Of a stretch of 26,926 nucleotides of DNA, positions 1 through 6,513 are shown in pieces (position 1 is the stretch's first letter; every line of letters begins with the position of its first letter). Source of the DNA: JBHPHI01 sp042569595. GTDB lineage: Bacteria; Patescibacteriota; Microgenomatia; UBA1400; 2-01-FULL-45-11. A model generated the notes under the pieces. It searched no databases and had not been told where the DNA came from. It saw only the letters and a program-made list of their open reading frames with translations. The position numbers and the translations under genes are program-made. The stretch spans positions 1 to 26,926 of the forward strand of contig JBHPHI010000015.1 of the NCBI GenBank assembly GCA_042569595.1, read 5' to 3'.

Positions 1-120
1 GAGGAACCAGGAGCCAATAACATTGGTGAACCTCTTCCTTGCACCTACGACGAAGTTTGTGAGGAACCAGGAGCCAATAACATTGGTGAACCTCTTCCTT
101 GCACCTACGACGAAGAGTGC
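1..120 (+). repeat. 60-bp tandem repeat, two copies visible
   Basis: Bases 1-60 and 61-120 are identical except at repeat positions 56, 57 and 60 (57/60 identity). The repeat length is a multiple of three and lies in frame with the CDS, giving a 20-aa protein repeat. Near-identity at the nucleotide level indicates recent duplication or ongoing homogenisation. The array may continue upstream of the window. Confidence 0.95.
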
Positions 121-444
121 AGCCTAAGACCAATCTACAGAATGATCTCTTATGTGGATGATGATGCCCCTGAGTGGTATTGGGGAACAGGAAGCAGAAA
201 TGGTTCCTGTTGGGTCATTATGCACGACGACTCACCTCAAGCTTCCAAAGAAAGACAAATGGAAGTATGCAGCGTTTGTGTGCATCCAGACTTTATATAT
301 GAAGCAGATCGCGTCATATATGACGGATGGGTATACATAGACTGCAAAGGAAACATCGTTTATGGAGATTCTCTGTGGGATACAAGCTGGTTCCGTGCGG
401 ATCATGATGATATTTGTCATGAACCATCTTGTATAAATAAATAA
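1..444 (+). CDS. C-terminal part of a Cys-containing repeat surface protein (5' partial)
   Basis: The frame is open from base 1 to a TAA at 442-444, so the gene begins before the window; the first in-frame ATG (142) is internal. The visible 147 residues start with two 20-residue repeats (EEPGANNIGEPLPCTYDE plus VC or EC), followed by about 107 non-repetitive residues rich in Trp, Asp and Cys and ending HEPSCINK. The spacing Cys-x2-Pro-x-Ala-x-Asn-...-Pro-Cys-x-Tyr resembles the CTDPxAxNYN...C repeats of secreted proteins from Bacteroidetes and CPR bacteria. I therefore infer an exported, possibly disulfide-bonded surface protein. No membrane anchor lies in the visible part, and the signal peptide would be outside the window. 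The precise function is unknown. Confidence 0.7.
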   Translation, partial: EEPGANNIGEPLPCTYDEVCEEPGANNIGEPLPCTYDEECSLRPIYRMISYVDDDAPEWYWGTGSRNGSCWVIMHDDSPQASKERQMEVCSVCVHPDFIYEADRVIYDGWVYIDCKGNIVYGDSLWDTSWFRADHDDICHEPSCINK

Positions 445-492
445 CTCCGCCTCGAAGCCCAGCCCCTGGCTTCAGTAGTATCTTTGCTTGAT

Positions 493-550
493 GATGAGCG
501 ACGTAGTAAGTTGTGGGAAACCGCAACACTTACAAACTACGTTGCTCATC
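493..550 (+). other. Long imperfect hairpin between the repeat-protein gene and the ileS promoter
   Basis: A 14-base arm, GATGAGCGACGTAG (493-506), pairs with CTACGTTGCTCATC (537-550) with one G-T pair. Above a small bulge the stem continues and closes with GTTGTGG-GAAA-CCGCAAC, a GNRA-type tetraloop. No T-run follows, so it is not a standard intrinsic terminator. A smaller hairpin (GAAGCC 454-459 with GGCTTC 468-473) lies just before it, also without a T-run. Both sit upstream of the predicted ileS promoter, so they probably belong to the 3' end of the upstream transcript. The remainder of 445-565 shows nothing else I can name. Confidence 0.55.
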
Positions 551-565
551 AAGAAATTCTCAATA

Positions 566-574
566 TGTTATACT
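566..574 (+). promoter_or_regulatory. Extended -10 promoter for the T-box/ileS transcript
   Basis: TGTTATACT matches the extended -10 pattern TGnTAnnnT, with the hexamer at 569-574. Transcription would begin near 581, giving a leader of about 160 nt. No good -35 box is present at 16-18 bp spacing; TTGCTC at 542-547 is too distant. Confidence 0.55.
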
Positions 575-580
575 TACGCA

Positions 581-733
581 AATTAAAGGCATTAGACTCT
601 GAATATCACCAGAGGAGCTGGAAGAAGAAATCGACAGAGAAAGTAGAACTTCCCGGGTAAGCCCGTGACAGCAGGACAAGTTAAATAAAAGGTGGAACCG
701 TCAAAACGACCCTTGGGCCAGACGGTTTTTTTA
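581..733 (+). promoter_or_regulatory. T-box riboswitch controlling ileS (transcriptional type)
   Basis: The core AAGGTGGAACCGTC (689-702) matches the T-box consensus. The antiterminator can be drawn completely: AAGG (689-692) pairs with CCTT (711-714), TGGAACC (693-699) forms the 7-nt bulge that binds the tRNA 3' end, and GTC (700-702) pairs with GAC (708-710). The competing terminator uses AACCGTC (696-702) and GACGGTT (721-727). Upstream, CTCTG (597-601) and CAGAG (610-614) close a loop containing ATC (605-607), a candidate isoleucine specifier. CGGG-TAAG-CCCG (654-665) may be the stem III equivalent. If transcription starts near 581, the long Stem I of Firmicutes T-boxes is absent and the specifier hairpin is very short. 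The antiterminator/terminator is clear; the specifier assignment is an inference. Confidence 0.85.
696..732 (+). terminator. Intrinsic terminator of the T-box switch
   Basis: AACCGTC (696-702) and GACGGTT (721-727) form a 7-bp stem running into seven T residues (726-732). The 5' arm overlaps the T-box bulge, so formation is mutually exclusive with the antiterminator. It would end transcription when tRNA-Ile is charged, 12 nt before the ileS start codon. Confidence 0.85.
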
Positions 734-744
734 TTGGGAGTAAA

Positions 745-3585
745 ATGAAAAAAAATCTAAAAATCGACAATTTTCAGCAAAGACTAAACGTTCCAGAAGC
801 TGAAGAAATGGTTTTAGAGTATTGGAAAGAAAATAAGTCTTTCGAAAAATCAGTTAAATTAAGGTCCGAAGAAAAATCATATGAATTTTTCGACGGCCCT
901 CCATTTGCTACTGGAATGCCCCACTACGGTCACTTACTAGCCTCTACCATAAAAGACGTTGTTCCCAGGTACTGGACTATGAAAGGTTATAGAGTAGAAA
1001 GAGTCTGGGGGTGGGACTGTCATGGTTTACCAATAGAAAACATGATAGAAAAGTCTCTTAATCTTAAGGGCGGTAAAAAAGGAATAGAAGATCTAGGAAT
1101 TGATAAATTCAACTCAGCCTGCAGAAATGAGGTATTAAAACTAGACAAAGAGTGGGAAAAAATCATAGGAAGACTAGGTAGATGGGTAGATTTCAAAAAC
1201 AACTACAAAACCATGGACAAAGACTACATGGAATCTGTTTGGTGGGCATTTAAAACGCTAGATAAAAAAGGACTGGTGAATGAAGGCAAAAGAGTAATTT
1301 TATACTGTCCAAGATGTGCCACTCCACTAAGCAATTTTGAAATAGCCATGGATAACAGCTATCAAGATAAAGAAGTTCCAAGTACAGTTTACAAATACAA
1401 ACTAAAGAACAAAGACAATACCTACCTTCTGGCATGGTCCACAACTCCTTGGAATAAACTAGCAACACCAGCATTGGTAGCAAATCCAAGTCTAGAGTAC
1501 GTAAAGGTTAAACAAGCTGATGAATACTACATTCTGGCAAAAGACACTCTGGAAATGCTCAAAGAAGAGTCTAAATATGAAGTCATAGAAACATTTAAGG
1601 GAGCAGAATTAGATGGTGTAGAGTTTGAATTACATTATGACTTTTATCCTGAAAGAGATGGTAAAAGAGCGGGAGTGGTTGTTGTCGACGATTATGTAAC
1701 CTCAGAGGAAGGAACAGGGATAGTCACTTTAGCAGTATATGGTGAAGACGACTACAGAGTGATGCTGAAGGAAAATATTCAGTTGGTAGAGCACGTAGAC
1801 GATCAAGGTATGTTGAAAAAGGAAGTTGCCCCTTGGGCGGGCATGTTTATGTTAAAGGCCAATAAATATGTCAATGAAGATCTAAAAAACAGAAATCTTA
1901 TTTATAAAAATAAACCAAAATTAAGTAGCGTACCTACTTGTTATAGATGTGAAACACGTCTATATCACGCACCTCTTCCAGCTTGGTTTATTGATGTTCA
2001 GAAAATCAAATCTCAGATGATTGATCAAAACGAAAACATCAATTGGTATCCAGGTCATTTAAAGAAAGGAAGATTTGGTAAAGGTTTAGAGACTGCTCCT
2101 GATTGGAATATTAGCAGGTCCCGTTATTGGGGAACACCAATGCCAGTGTGGAAAAGTGATGCGTCAGACAAAAAAAGGATAATAGGATCTATAGAAGAGT
2201 TGCAGCAATGGGCAGTTGAGCCAAAGGAGGTAGAAAATCTTACTGATATTCATAGAGAGTTTATAGACCACATAAAAGTATGGGTAGATGACGAAAAAAC
2301 CGAACAGGGAACTAGAATTCCAGAAGTTTTTGACTGTTGGGTAGAGTCGGGGAGCATGCCATATGCTTCACTTCATTATCCTTTTGAAAACAAAGAAAAA
2401 TTCGAAAGTGAATTCCCAGCAGAATTTATTGCTGAATATATAGCTCAAACCAGAGCCTGGTTTTACACCCTTCACGTATTATCCGTTGGGTTATTTGGTA
2501 AAAATACTTTCGAAAATGCAGTGACTACGGGAAATATTCTTGCTGAAGACGGTGCAAAAATGAGCAAGAGCAAGAAAAACTATCCCGATCCAACGAAGTT
2601 AATCGACCAGTACGGAGTAGATTCTCTAAGGCTATATCTAATGAGTTCACCTGTCATGAAGGCAGAAAACATGAATTTTTCTGACAAAGAAGTCTCAGAT
2701 ATAAAAAGAAAAGTATTCACAATCTGGTGGAATGTTTTTGTTTTCTATCAACTATATGCAGACAAATCTCAACCATTAACTTTCCCAAAAAGCCCCAAAG
2801 ACATCATGGATTCTTGGCTTGTGAGTAGAACAGAAACACTTACAAAAGAATATACAAAGCTAATGGATGAATACAACGTCGTTTCGGCTAGCAGGAAGCT
2901 AATGGAGTACACAAATGAATTGTCCACCTGGTACTTAAGGAGGAGTAGGGAAAGGTTAAGAGGAAAGGATAATAAAGAAGTCAGTCAGGTTTTTGGCGCG
3001 GCTCTTTATCGACTAACTCTTCTCTTTGCTCCGTTTACGCCATTTTATAGTGAATTGATGTATCAAAACTTCAAAAATGGCAACGATGCTGAGTCAGTTC
3101 ATCATGAATTGATGACAGAACACAACAATGATCTGATAGACAGCAAGCTAGAAGAAGAAATGACACTTTTGAGAAAAGTTGTTGAAGCAACTCATGCACA
3201 AAGGCAGGAAAGCGGATTTAAGTTAAAACAGCCTCTCGCAAAAGTTTCTGTTTCATGCAAAAAATTAGTAAGAAAAGACCTGTTTAGTGTACTGAAAGAT
3301 GAAGTCAATGTAGTTGATGTGTTGTGGGACAACGATACATCATCAGAAAACACAGTGACTACATCATTAGACACCACCCTAACAAATGACTTAAAGAAAA
3401 TGGGTCAAGCAAGAGAAATAATAAGTCAAATACAAAAACAACGAAAAAAACTTGGTGTGACTTACGATCAACAGGTAATAGTTGAATTGTCAGAGTGGCC
3501 TGAAGAGCATGAAGAAGAAATAAAACAAAAAGTGCTTGCAAGAAAACTGGTAAAGGCAGAGGAATTCAAAGTTACACCAGCGTAA
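745..3585 (+). CDS. ileS: Isoleucyl-tRNA synthetase
   Basis: Cytoplasmic class I synthetase that charges tRNA-Ile with isoleucine. The HIGH signature appears as PHYGH at residues 59-63 within FDGPPFATGMPHYGHLL, and KMSKS lies at residues 605-609. The block CPRCATPLSNFEIA near residue 190, an editing (CP1) insertion, and a tRNA-binding anticodon domain follow in the usual order. The PFATG-PHYGH form is that of the eukaryote-like type-2 IleRS (IleS2, known for mupirocin tolerance) rather than the PYANG-HIGH form of the common bacterial enzyme. At 946 residues it is somewhat short and lacks the C-terminal zinc-finger extension of the E. coli type. The start is supported by GGGAG at 736-740. Expression is predicted to be controlled by the T-box leader. 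Confidence 0.97.
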   Translation: MKKNLKIDNFQQRLNVPEAEEMVLEYWKENKSFEKSVKLRSEEKSYEFFDGPPFATGMPHYGHLLASTIKDVVPRYWTMKGYRVERVWGWDCHGLPIENMIEKSLNLKGGKKGIEDLGIDKFNSACRNEVLKLDKEWEKIIGRLGRWVDFKNNYKTMDKDYMESVWWAFKTLDKKGLVNEGKRVILYCPRCATPLSNFEIAMDNSYQDKEVPSTVYKYKLKNKDNTYLLAWSTTPWNKLATPALVANPSLEYVKVKQADEYYILAKDTLEMLKEESKYEVIETFKGAELDGVEFELHYDFYPERDGKRAGVVVVDDYVTSEEGTGIVTLAVYGEDDYRVMLKENIQLVEHVDDQGMLKKEVAPWAGMFMLKANKYVNEDLKNRNLIYKNKPKLSSVPTCYRCETRLYHAPLPAWFIDVQKIKSQMIDQNENINWYPGHLKKGRFGKGLETAPDWNISRSRYWGTPMPVWKSDASDKKRIIGSIEELQQWAVEPKEVENLTDIHREFIDHIKVWVDDEKTEQGTRIPEVFDCWVESGSMPYASLHYPFENKEKFESEFPAEFIAEYIAQTRAWFYTLHVLSVGLFGKNTFENAVTTGNILAEDGAKMSKSKKNYPDPTKLIDQYGVDSLRLYLMSSPVMKAENMNFSDKEVSDIKRKVFTIWWNVFVFYQLYADKSQPLTFPKSPKDIMDSWLVSRTETLTKEYTKLMDEYNVVSASRKLMEYTNELSTWYLRRSRERLRGKDNKEVSQVFGAALYRLTLLFAPFTPFYSELMYQNFKNGNDAESVHHELMTEHNNDLIDSKLEEEMTLLRKVVEATHAQRQESGFKLKQPLAKVSVSCKKLVRKDLFSVLKDEVNVVDVLWDNDTSSENTVTTSLDTTLTNDLKKMGQAREIISQIQKQRKKLGVTYDQQVIVELSEWPEEHEEEIKQKVLARKLVKAEEFKVTPA

Positions 3586-3588
3586 ATT

Positions 3589-3597
3589 TGCTACAAT
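3589..3597 (+). promoter_or_regulatory. Extended -10 promoter of rodA
   Basis: TGCTACAAT is a perfect TGnTAnAAT element directly after the ileS stop codon. Six bases separate it from the GTG start at 3604, so the predicted first transcribed base is the start codon itself. No ribosome binding site is present. Confidence 0.65.
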
Positions 3598-3603
3598 GCT
3601 TTT

Positions 3604-4677
3604 GTGAATATAAACACAAAAAGCCTAGGGATCATTGTTCCAGCAATTATATTGACTATATTTAGTCTTACTTCCATAGGGAGCATAAGTCCTCAGTTGA
3701 TACAGCAACAAGCTATATATATTGGACTTGGATTAGTTGCTTTTGCGCTATTTTCATTGATGGATTATCACATTTACGGATTTTTTACATGGAGTTGGTA
3801 TGCTGCATCAATCATTCTTTTACTGGCAACTTTCATATTTGGGGACAGCACAAGGGGATCTATCCGTTGGATAGACTTAGGATTTTTTAGATTTCAACCC
3901 TCAGAGTTTGTTAAACCACTTTTAATTATTTTTTTGTCCGTATACATGGCCAGGTCAAAGACACACCTAAAAAACTATTTCAATTTACTGTTCGCAAGCA
4001 TCTTTCCACTTCTATTAATTTTTCTTCAACCAGATCTTGGAACAGCTATAATTTTAGGAGTTATTATTTTGTCTCAACTTTTCATTTCAAAATTCCCAAA
4101 AAAATATATTTTTCTTACTCTTCTGCCAATCATGCTCATCAGCCCGGTAGTTTTTTCCTTCCTAAAGCCATATCAGGTTCAGCGCCTGCAAACTTTTATA
4201 GATCCAAAAAAAGATCCCTTAGGCAGTGGTTATAACTCTATTCAATCTGTTATAGCAGTCGGATCAGGAAAACTTGTGGGCAAAGGTCTTGGACATGGAA
4301 CTCAATCACAACTAAACTTTTTGCCAGAAAGACATACTGATTTTATTTTTGCAGCTATAGCTGAGGAGTTTGGTTTTGTTGGAGCAATAGTAGTTATTTT
4401 GGCGTACTTGTGGATGTTAAAAACAATTTTAGAAATTTCAGAAAACACAAAAGACAAGACAAGCAGGCTACTTTGTGTTGGGGTATTCACAGCCTTGTCT
4501 ATTCAGGTATTTGTAAATATAGGCATGAATATGGGAATTTTACCCATTACAGGCATAACTCTTCCCCTAGTTTCTGTGGGGGGAAGCTCCATCATATCCA
4601 CAGCCATGCTTCTCGGAATTGTTGTAAATGCAAGCAAAGTGTACGTGTTGCCAAAAGCATCATTAGAAATCAAATAA
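3604..4677 (+). CDS. rodA: RodA/FtsW family peptidoglycan glycosyltransferase (SEDS protein)
   Basis: Polytopic membrane protein that polymerises lipid II during cell elongation or division. Family marks are RGSIRWID (residues 84-91), QPSEFVKP (98-105), QPDLGTA (141-147), the loop with LPERHTDFIFAAIAEEFGF around residues 239-257, and near the C-terminus GITLPLVSVGGSS. The 357 residues and about ten hydrophobic segments fit RodA better than FtsW, but no adjacent PBP2 or MreBCD gene is visible to confirm this. It starts with GTG, apparently as a leaderless message from the promoter overlapping the ileS 3' flank. No other in-frame start fits: the ATG at 3596 is in a different frame. Confidence 0.9.
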   Translation: MNINTKSLGIIVPAIILTIFSLTSIGSISPQLIQQQAIYIGLGLVAFALFSLMDYHIYGFFTWSWYAASIILLLATFIFGDSTRGSIRWIDLGFFRFQPSEFVKPLLIIFLSVYMARSKTHLKNYFNLLFASIFPLLLIFLQPDLGTAIILGVIILSQLFISKFPKKYIFLTLLPIMLISPVVFSFLKPYQVQRLQTFIDPKKDPLGSGYNSIQSVIAVGSGKLVGKGLGHGTQSQLNFLPERHTDFIFAAIAEEFGFVGAIVVILAYLWMLKTILEISENTKDKTSRLLCVGVFTALSIQVFVNIGMNMGILPITGITLPLVSVGGSSIISTAMLLGIVVNASKVYVLPKASLEIK

Positions 4678-4687
4678 TTCCCCGTCG

Positions 4688-4716
4688 TTGAAAACTACGA
4701 CCCTTCCTGATAGAAT
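4688..4716 (+). promoter_or_regulatory. Promoter of the rplU unit
   Basis: TTGAAA (4688-4693), a 17-bp spacer and TAGAAT (4711-4716) preceded by TG at 4708 form a near-consensus sigma-70 promoter with an extended -10. The start codon lies 8 bases after the -10, so the leader is at most about 2 nt and there is no Shine-Dalgarno site. Confidence 0.8.
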
Positions 4717-4724
4717 CTATCCCT

Positions 4725-5108
4725 ATGAAGTATGCAATCGTTAAATTGTTAGGCCAGCAACACAAAGTTTCTGTAGGTCAAACAATAGAAGTAAACAATC
4801 TAGATAAAAAGCCAGGAAGCACATTTATCATCGAAGATGTTCTTATGGTGGTAGATGGTGAAAAAGTCAGTGTTGGCACCCCAACACTAAAAGATGCTGT
4901 CACTGCAGAGGTAATAGAGCACAAAAAGGGTGACAAAATTCGAGTTGCAACCTACAAAGCTAAATCAAGATATAGAAGAGTAAAAGGACACAGGTCTCAC
5001 TTAACAGTGGTAAAAATAACTTCTATTGGAAAAAAACCAGTAGCAAAACCAAAAAAAGAAGCCGAGAAAAAGACTCCAGCCAAAAAAACTACTGCTAAAA
5101 AAGCATAG
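4725..5108 (+). CDS. rplU: Large-subunit ribosomal protein L21 (bL21)
   Basis: Binds 23S rRNA in the 50S subunit. The first 105 residues are typical bL21: MKYAIVKLLGQQHKVSVGQ at the N-terminus and a conserved stretch ending YRRVKGHRSHLTVVKI. A Lys/Ala/Pro-rich tail of about 22 residues (from KPVAKPKKEAEKK to the end) extends it to 127 aa; bL21 is usually about 103 aa. Such basic tails are common extensions of ribosomal proteins and probably contact rRNA. The gene has its own strong promoter and a predicted leaderless start. A weak hairpin (AAAAGC 5099-5104 with GCTTTT 5114-5119) spans its stop codon and could cause partial termination before the next gene. Confidence 0.97.
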   Translation: MKYAIVKLLGQQHKVSVGQTIEVNNLDKKPGSTFIIEDVLMVVDGEKVSVGTPTLKDAVTAEVIEHKKGDKIRVATYKAKSRYRRVKGHRSHLTVVKITSIGKKPVAKPKKEAEKKTPAKKTTAKKA

Positions 5109-5134
5109 CAATCGCTTTTAATATATATTCCCTC

Positions 5135-5140
5135 TACAAT
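5135..5140 (+). promoter_or_regulatory. -10 element of the TRM11-like gene
   Basis: TACAAT ends 6 bases before the ATG at 5147, so transcription is predicted to start on the A of the start codon. There is no TG extension and only a weak -35 region. Confidence 0.5.
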
Positions 5141-5146
5141 AAAAAC

Positions 5147-6250
5147 ATGAAAAACTTCTATTTTTTACTTGGCAAAGCACATGACTTATGTTTTGAAGAG
5201 CTAAAAACAATTTTGGGTAGATACGGACACAACCCAAAAAGAATTACAAACACCATCGCTTCAGCAGAAATAAGCGAAGACTTAGTAGATATAATTCACT
5301 CAGTTTCAGGAGGGGTTGTAAAGATTGCAGAGGAGTTAGCCTTAGAAAAGAACGATCCTGAGCTTTCAATAACAAATGATTTGTCAAAGAGAAAAAGTAA
5401 AGTTACTTTTTGCGTTTACTCCGAAGAAAAAAAATCTTTCAATCAATCAATTAAAAACACCCTCAAAGAAAAGGGTGTTTCTTCAAGGTTTACTTCAATT
5501 GCTTCAATTTACGACTCAGCTCAATCTCAACAGAAAAACTATCAAGAATATTGGGTTATTGATGTAAATCAAGAAAAGCGGTTATTCAAGGCCCTTTTAT
5601 TTCAAAACATAAAACAATGGACCAGAAGAGATTACGGTAGGCCTGCAAATGACCCAAGAAGCGGAATGTTGCCGCCAAAGATTGCCAGAGTCATGGTAAA
5701 TATGGCATTTGACAAGGATGAAAAGGGAGTAATATACGACCCATTTTGCGGCAGCGGGACCATCCTTGCCGAAGCTTTGATGCTTGGCCATGGAGTAGTG
5801 GGGTCAGATATAAGTGAAAAGGCAATAACTGACACAAAAAACAACCTTAAATGGCTATCAGAAAATTACAACATTTCAGACAAAATTAAAGTTTTTGAAA
5901 AAGACGTGGCACATACATCTAGAGGTGATTTAGGTCAAAACATAGACGCAATTGTCTTCGAACCCTACATGGGCCCACCCAAAATACAGGAAAGCAAAAT
6001 AAAAAACATGGCAAAGGGCTTAGAGAAACTATACATAGGTGCTCTAAAGAACCTTTCAACCATATTAGATAGCGGCAAAAAAATTGTACTTATTTTGCCA
6101 CAACTAAGGTCAAAAAGGATCGTGAAAAGTACGGACAACTTGATTGACAGTTGTGAAAACTTTGGTTATACTCGCCAAGCAGGTCCGCTCGTCTACGAAA
6201 GACCAAACTCTACTGTGGTGCGGCGGATTTATGTTTTAGAAAAAAATTAG
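5147..6250 (+). CDS. TRM11/UPF0020-type RNA N2-guanosine methyltransferase
   Basis: SAM-dependent methyltransferase likely to modify guanosine in tRNA, by analogy with TRM11/TrmG10 (m2G10). The N-terminal half (FYFLLGKAHDLCFEELK at the start) looks like the THUMP-bearing region of these enzymes. The catalytic half begins with RRDYGRPANDPRSGMLPPK (residues 160-178), continues with SAM motif I DPFCGSGT (198-205) and the motif IV equivalent FEPYMGPP (271-278), in the position of the usual DPPYG motif. It lies between the L21 and L27 genes, where Firmicutes carry the small protease gene prp. The predicted start is leaderless. Substrate position cannot be settled from sequence; an rRNA target near L21/L27 is possible. 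Confidence 0.82.
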   Translation: MKNFYFLLGKAHDLCFEELKTILGRYGHNPKRITNTIASAEISEDLVDIIHSVSGGVVKIAEELALEKNDPELSITNDLSKRKSKVTFCVYSEEKKSFNQSIKNTLKEKGVSSRFTSIASIYDSAQSQQKNYQEYWVIDVNQEKRLFKALLFQNIKQWTRRDYGRPANDPRSGMLPPKIARVMVNMAFDKDEKGVIYDPFCGSGTILAEALMLGHGVVGSDISEKAITDTKNNLKWLSENYNISDKIKVFEKDVAHTSRGDLGQNIDAIVFEPYMGPPKIQESKIKNMAKGLEKLYIGALKNLSTILDSGKKIVLILPQLRSKRIVKSTDNLIDSCENFGYTRQAGPLVYERPNSTVVRRIYVLEKN

Positions 6251-6259
6251 GAGAATCTA

Positions 6260-6508
6260 ATGTCAAAGGTAAAAGCTGGTGGTAAGACGACTCAAGGATC
6301 AACAAGACGTGGAAAAAGACTGGGTGTAAAGATTTTCGGTGGTCAAAAAGTAAAAACTGGCAACATCATTGTTAGACAACGCGGCAGCAAATTCCACGCC
6401 GCTGATGGAGTGGGTCAAGGAAGCGATCACACTTTATTCGCACTAAAAGATGGAGAAGTCCAATTCTTCACCCGCCTTGGTAAAAAATATATCAAGGTCA
6501 TAAACTAA
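6260..6508 (+). CDS. rpmA: Large-subunit ribosomal protein L27 (bL27)
   Basis: 50S protein whose N-terminal tail reaches the peptidyl transferase centre. The start KAGGKTTQGSTRRGKRLGVK is a variant of the usual KKAGGSTRNGRDSESKRLG, and RQRGSKFHAADGVGQGSDHTLFA is the family core. At 82 residues the length is normal. There is no cleavable N-terminal extension of the kind removed by Prp in Firmicutes, in keeping with the absence of prp here. AGGAGA at 6249-6254 overlaps the upstream stop codon and makes a strong ribosome binding site, so this gene is translated as an internal cistron behind the methyltransferase. Confidence 0.97.
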   Translation: MSKVKAGGKTTQGSTRRGKRLGVKIFGGQKVKTGNIIVRQRGSKFHAADGVGQGSDHTLFALKDGEVQFFTRLGKKYIKVIN

Positions 6509-6513
6509 TTTAA

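Noticed and set aside
1..120. CRISPR array
   Set aside because: The repeat is contiguous without spacers, in frame within a coding sequence, and no cas gene is present.
454..473. Intrinsic terminator of the repeat-protein gene
   Set aside because: The 6-bp hairpin GAAGCC/GGCTTC is not followed by a T-run.
493..550. Long hairpin as Stem I of the T-box
   Set aside because: It lies upstream of the best promoter and lacks recognisable specifier-loop features. Not excluded if transcription starts earlier.
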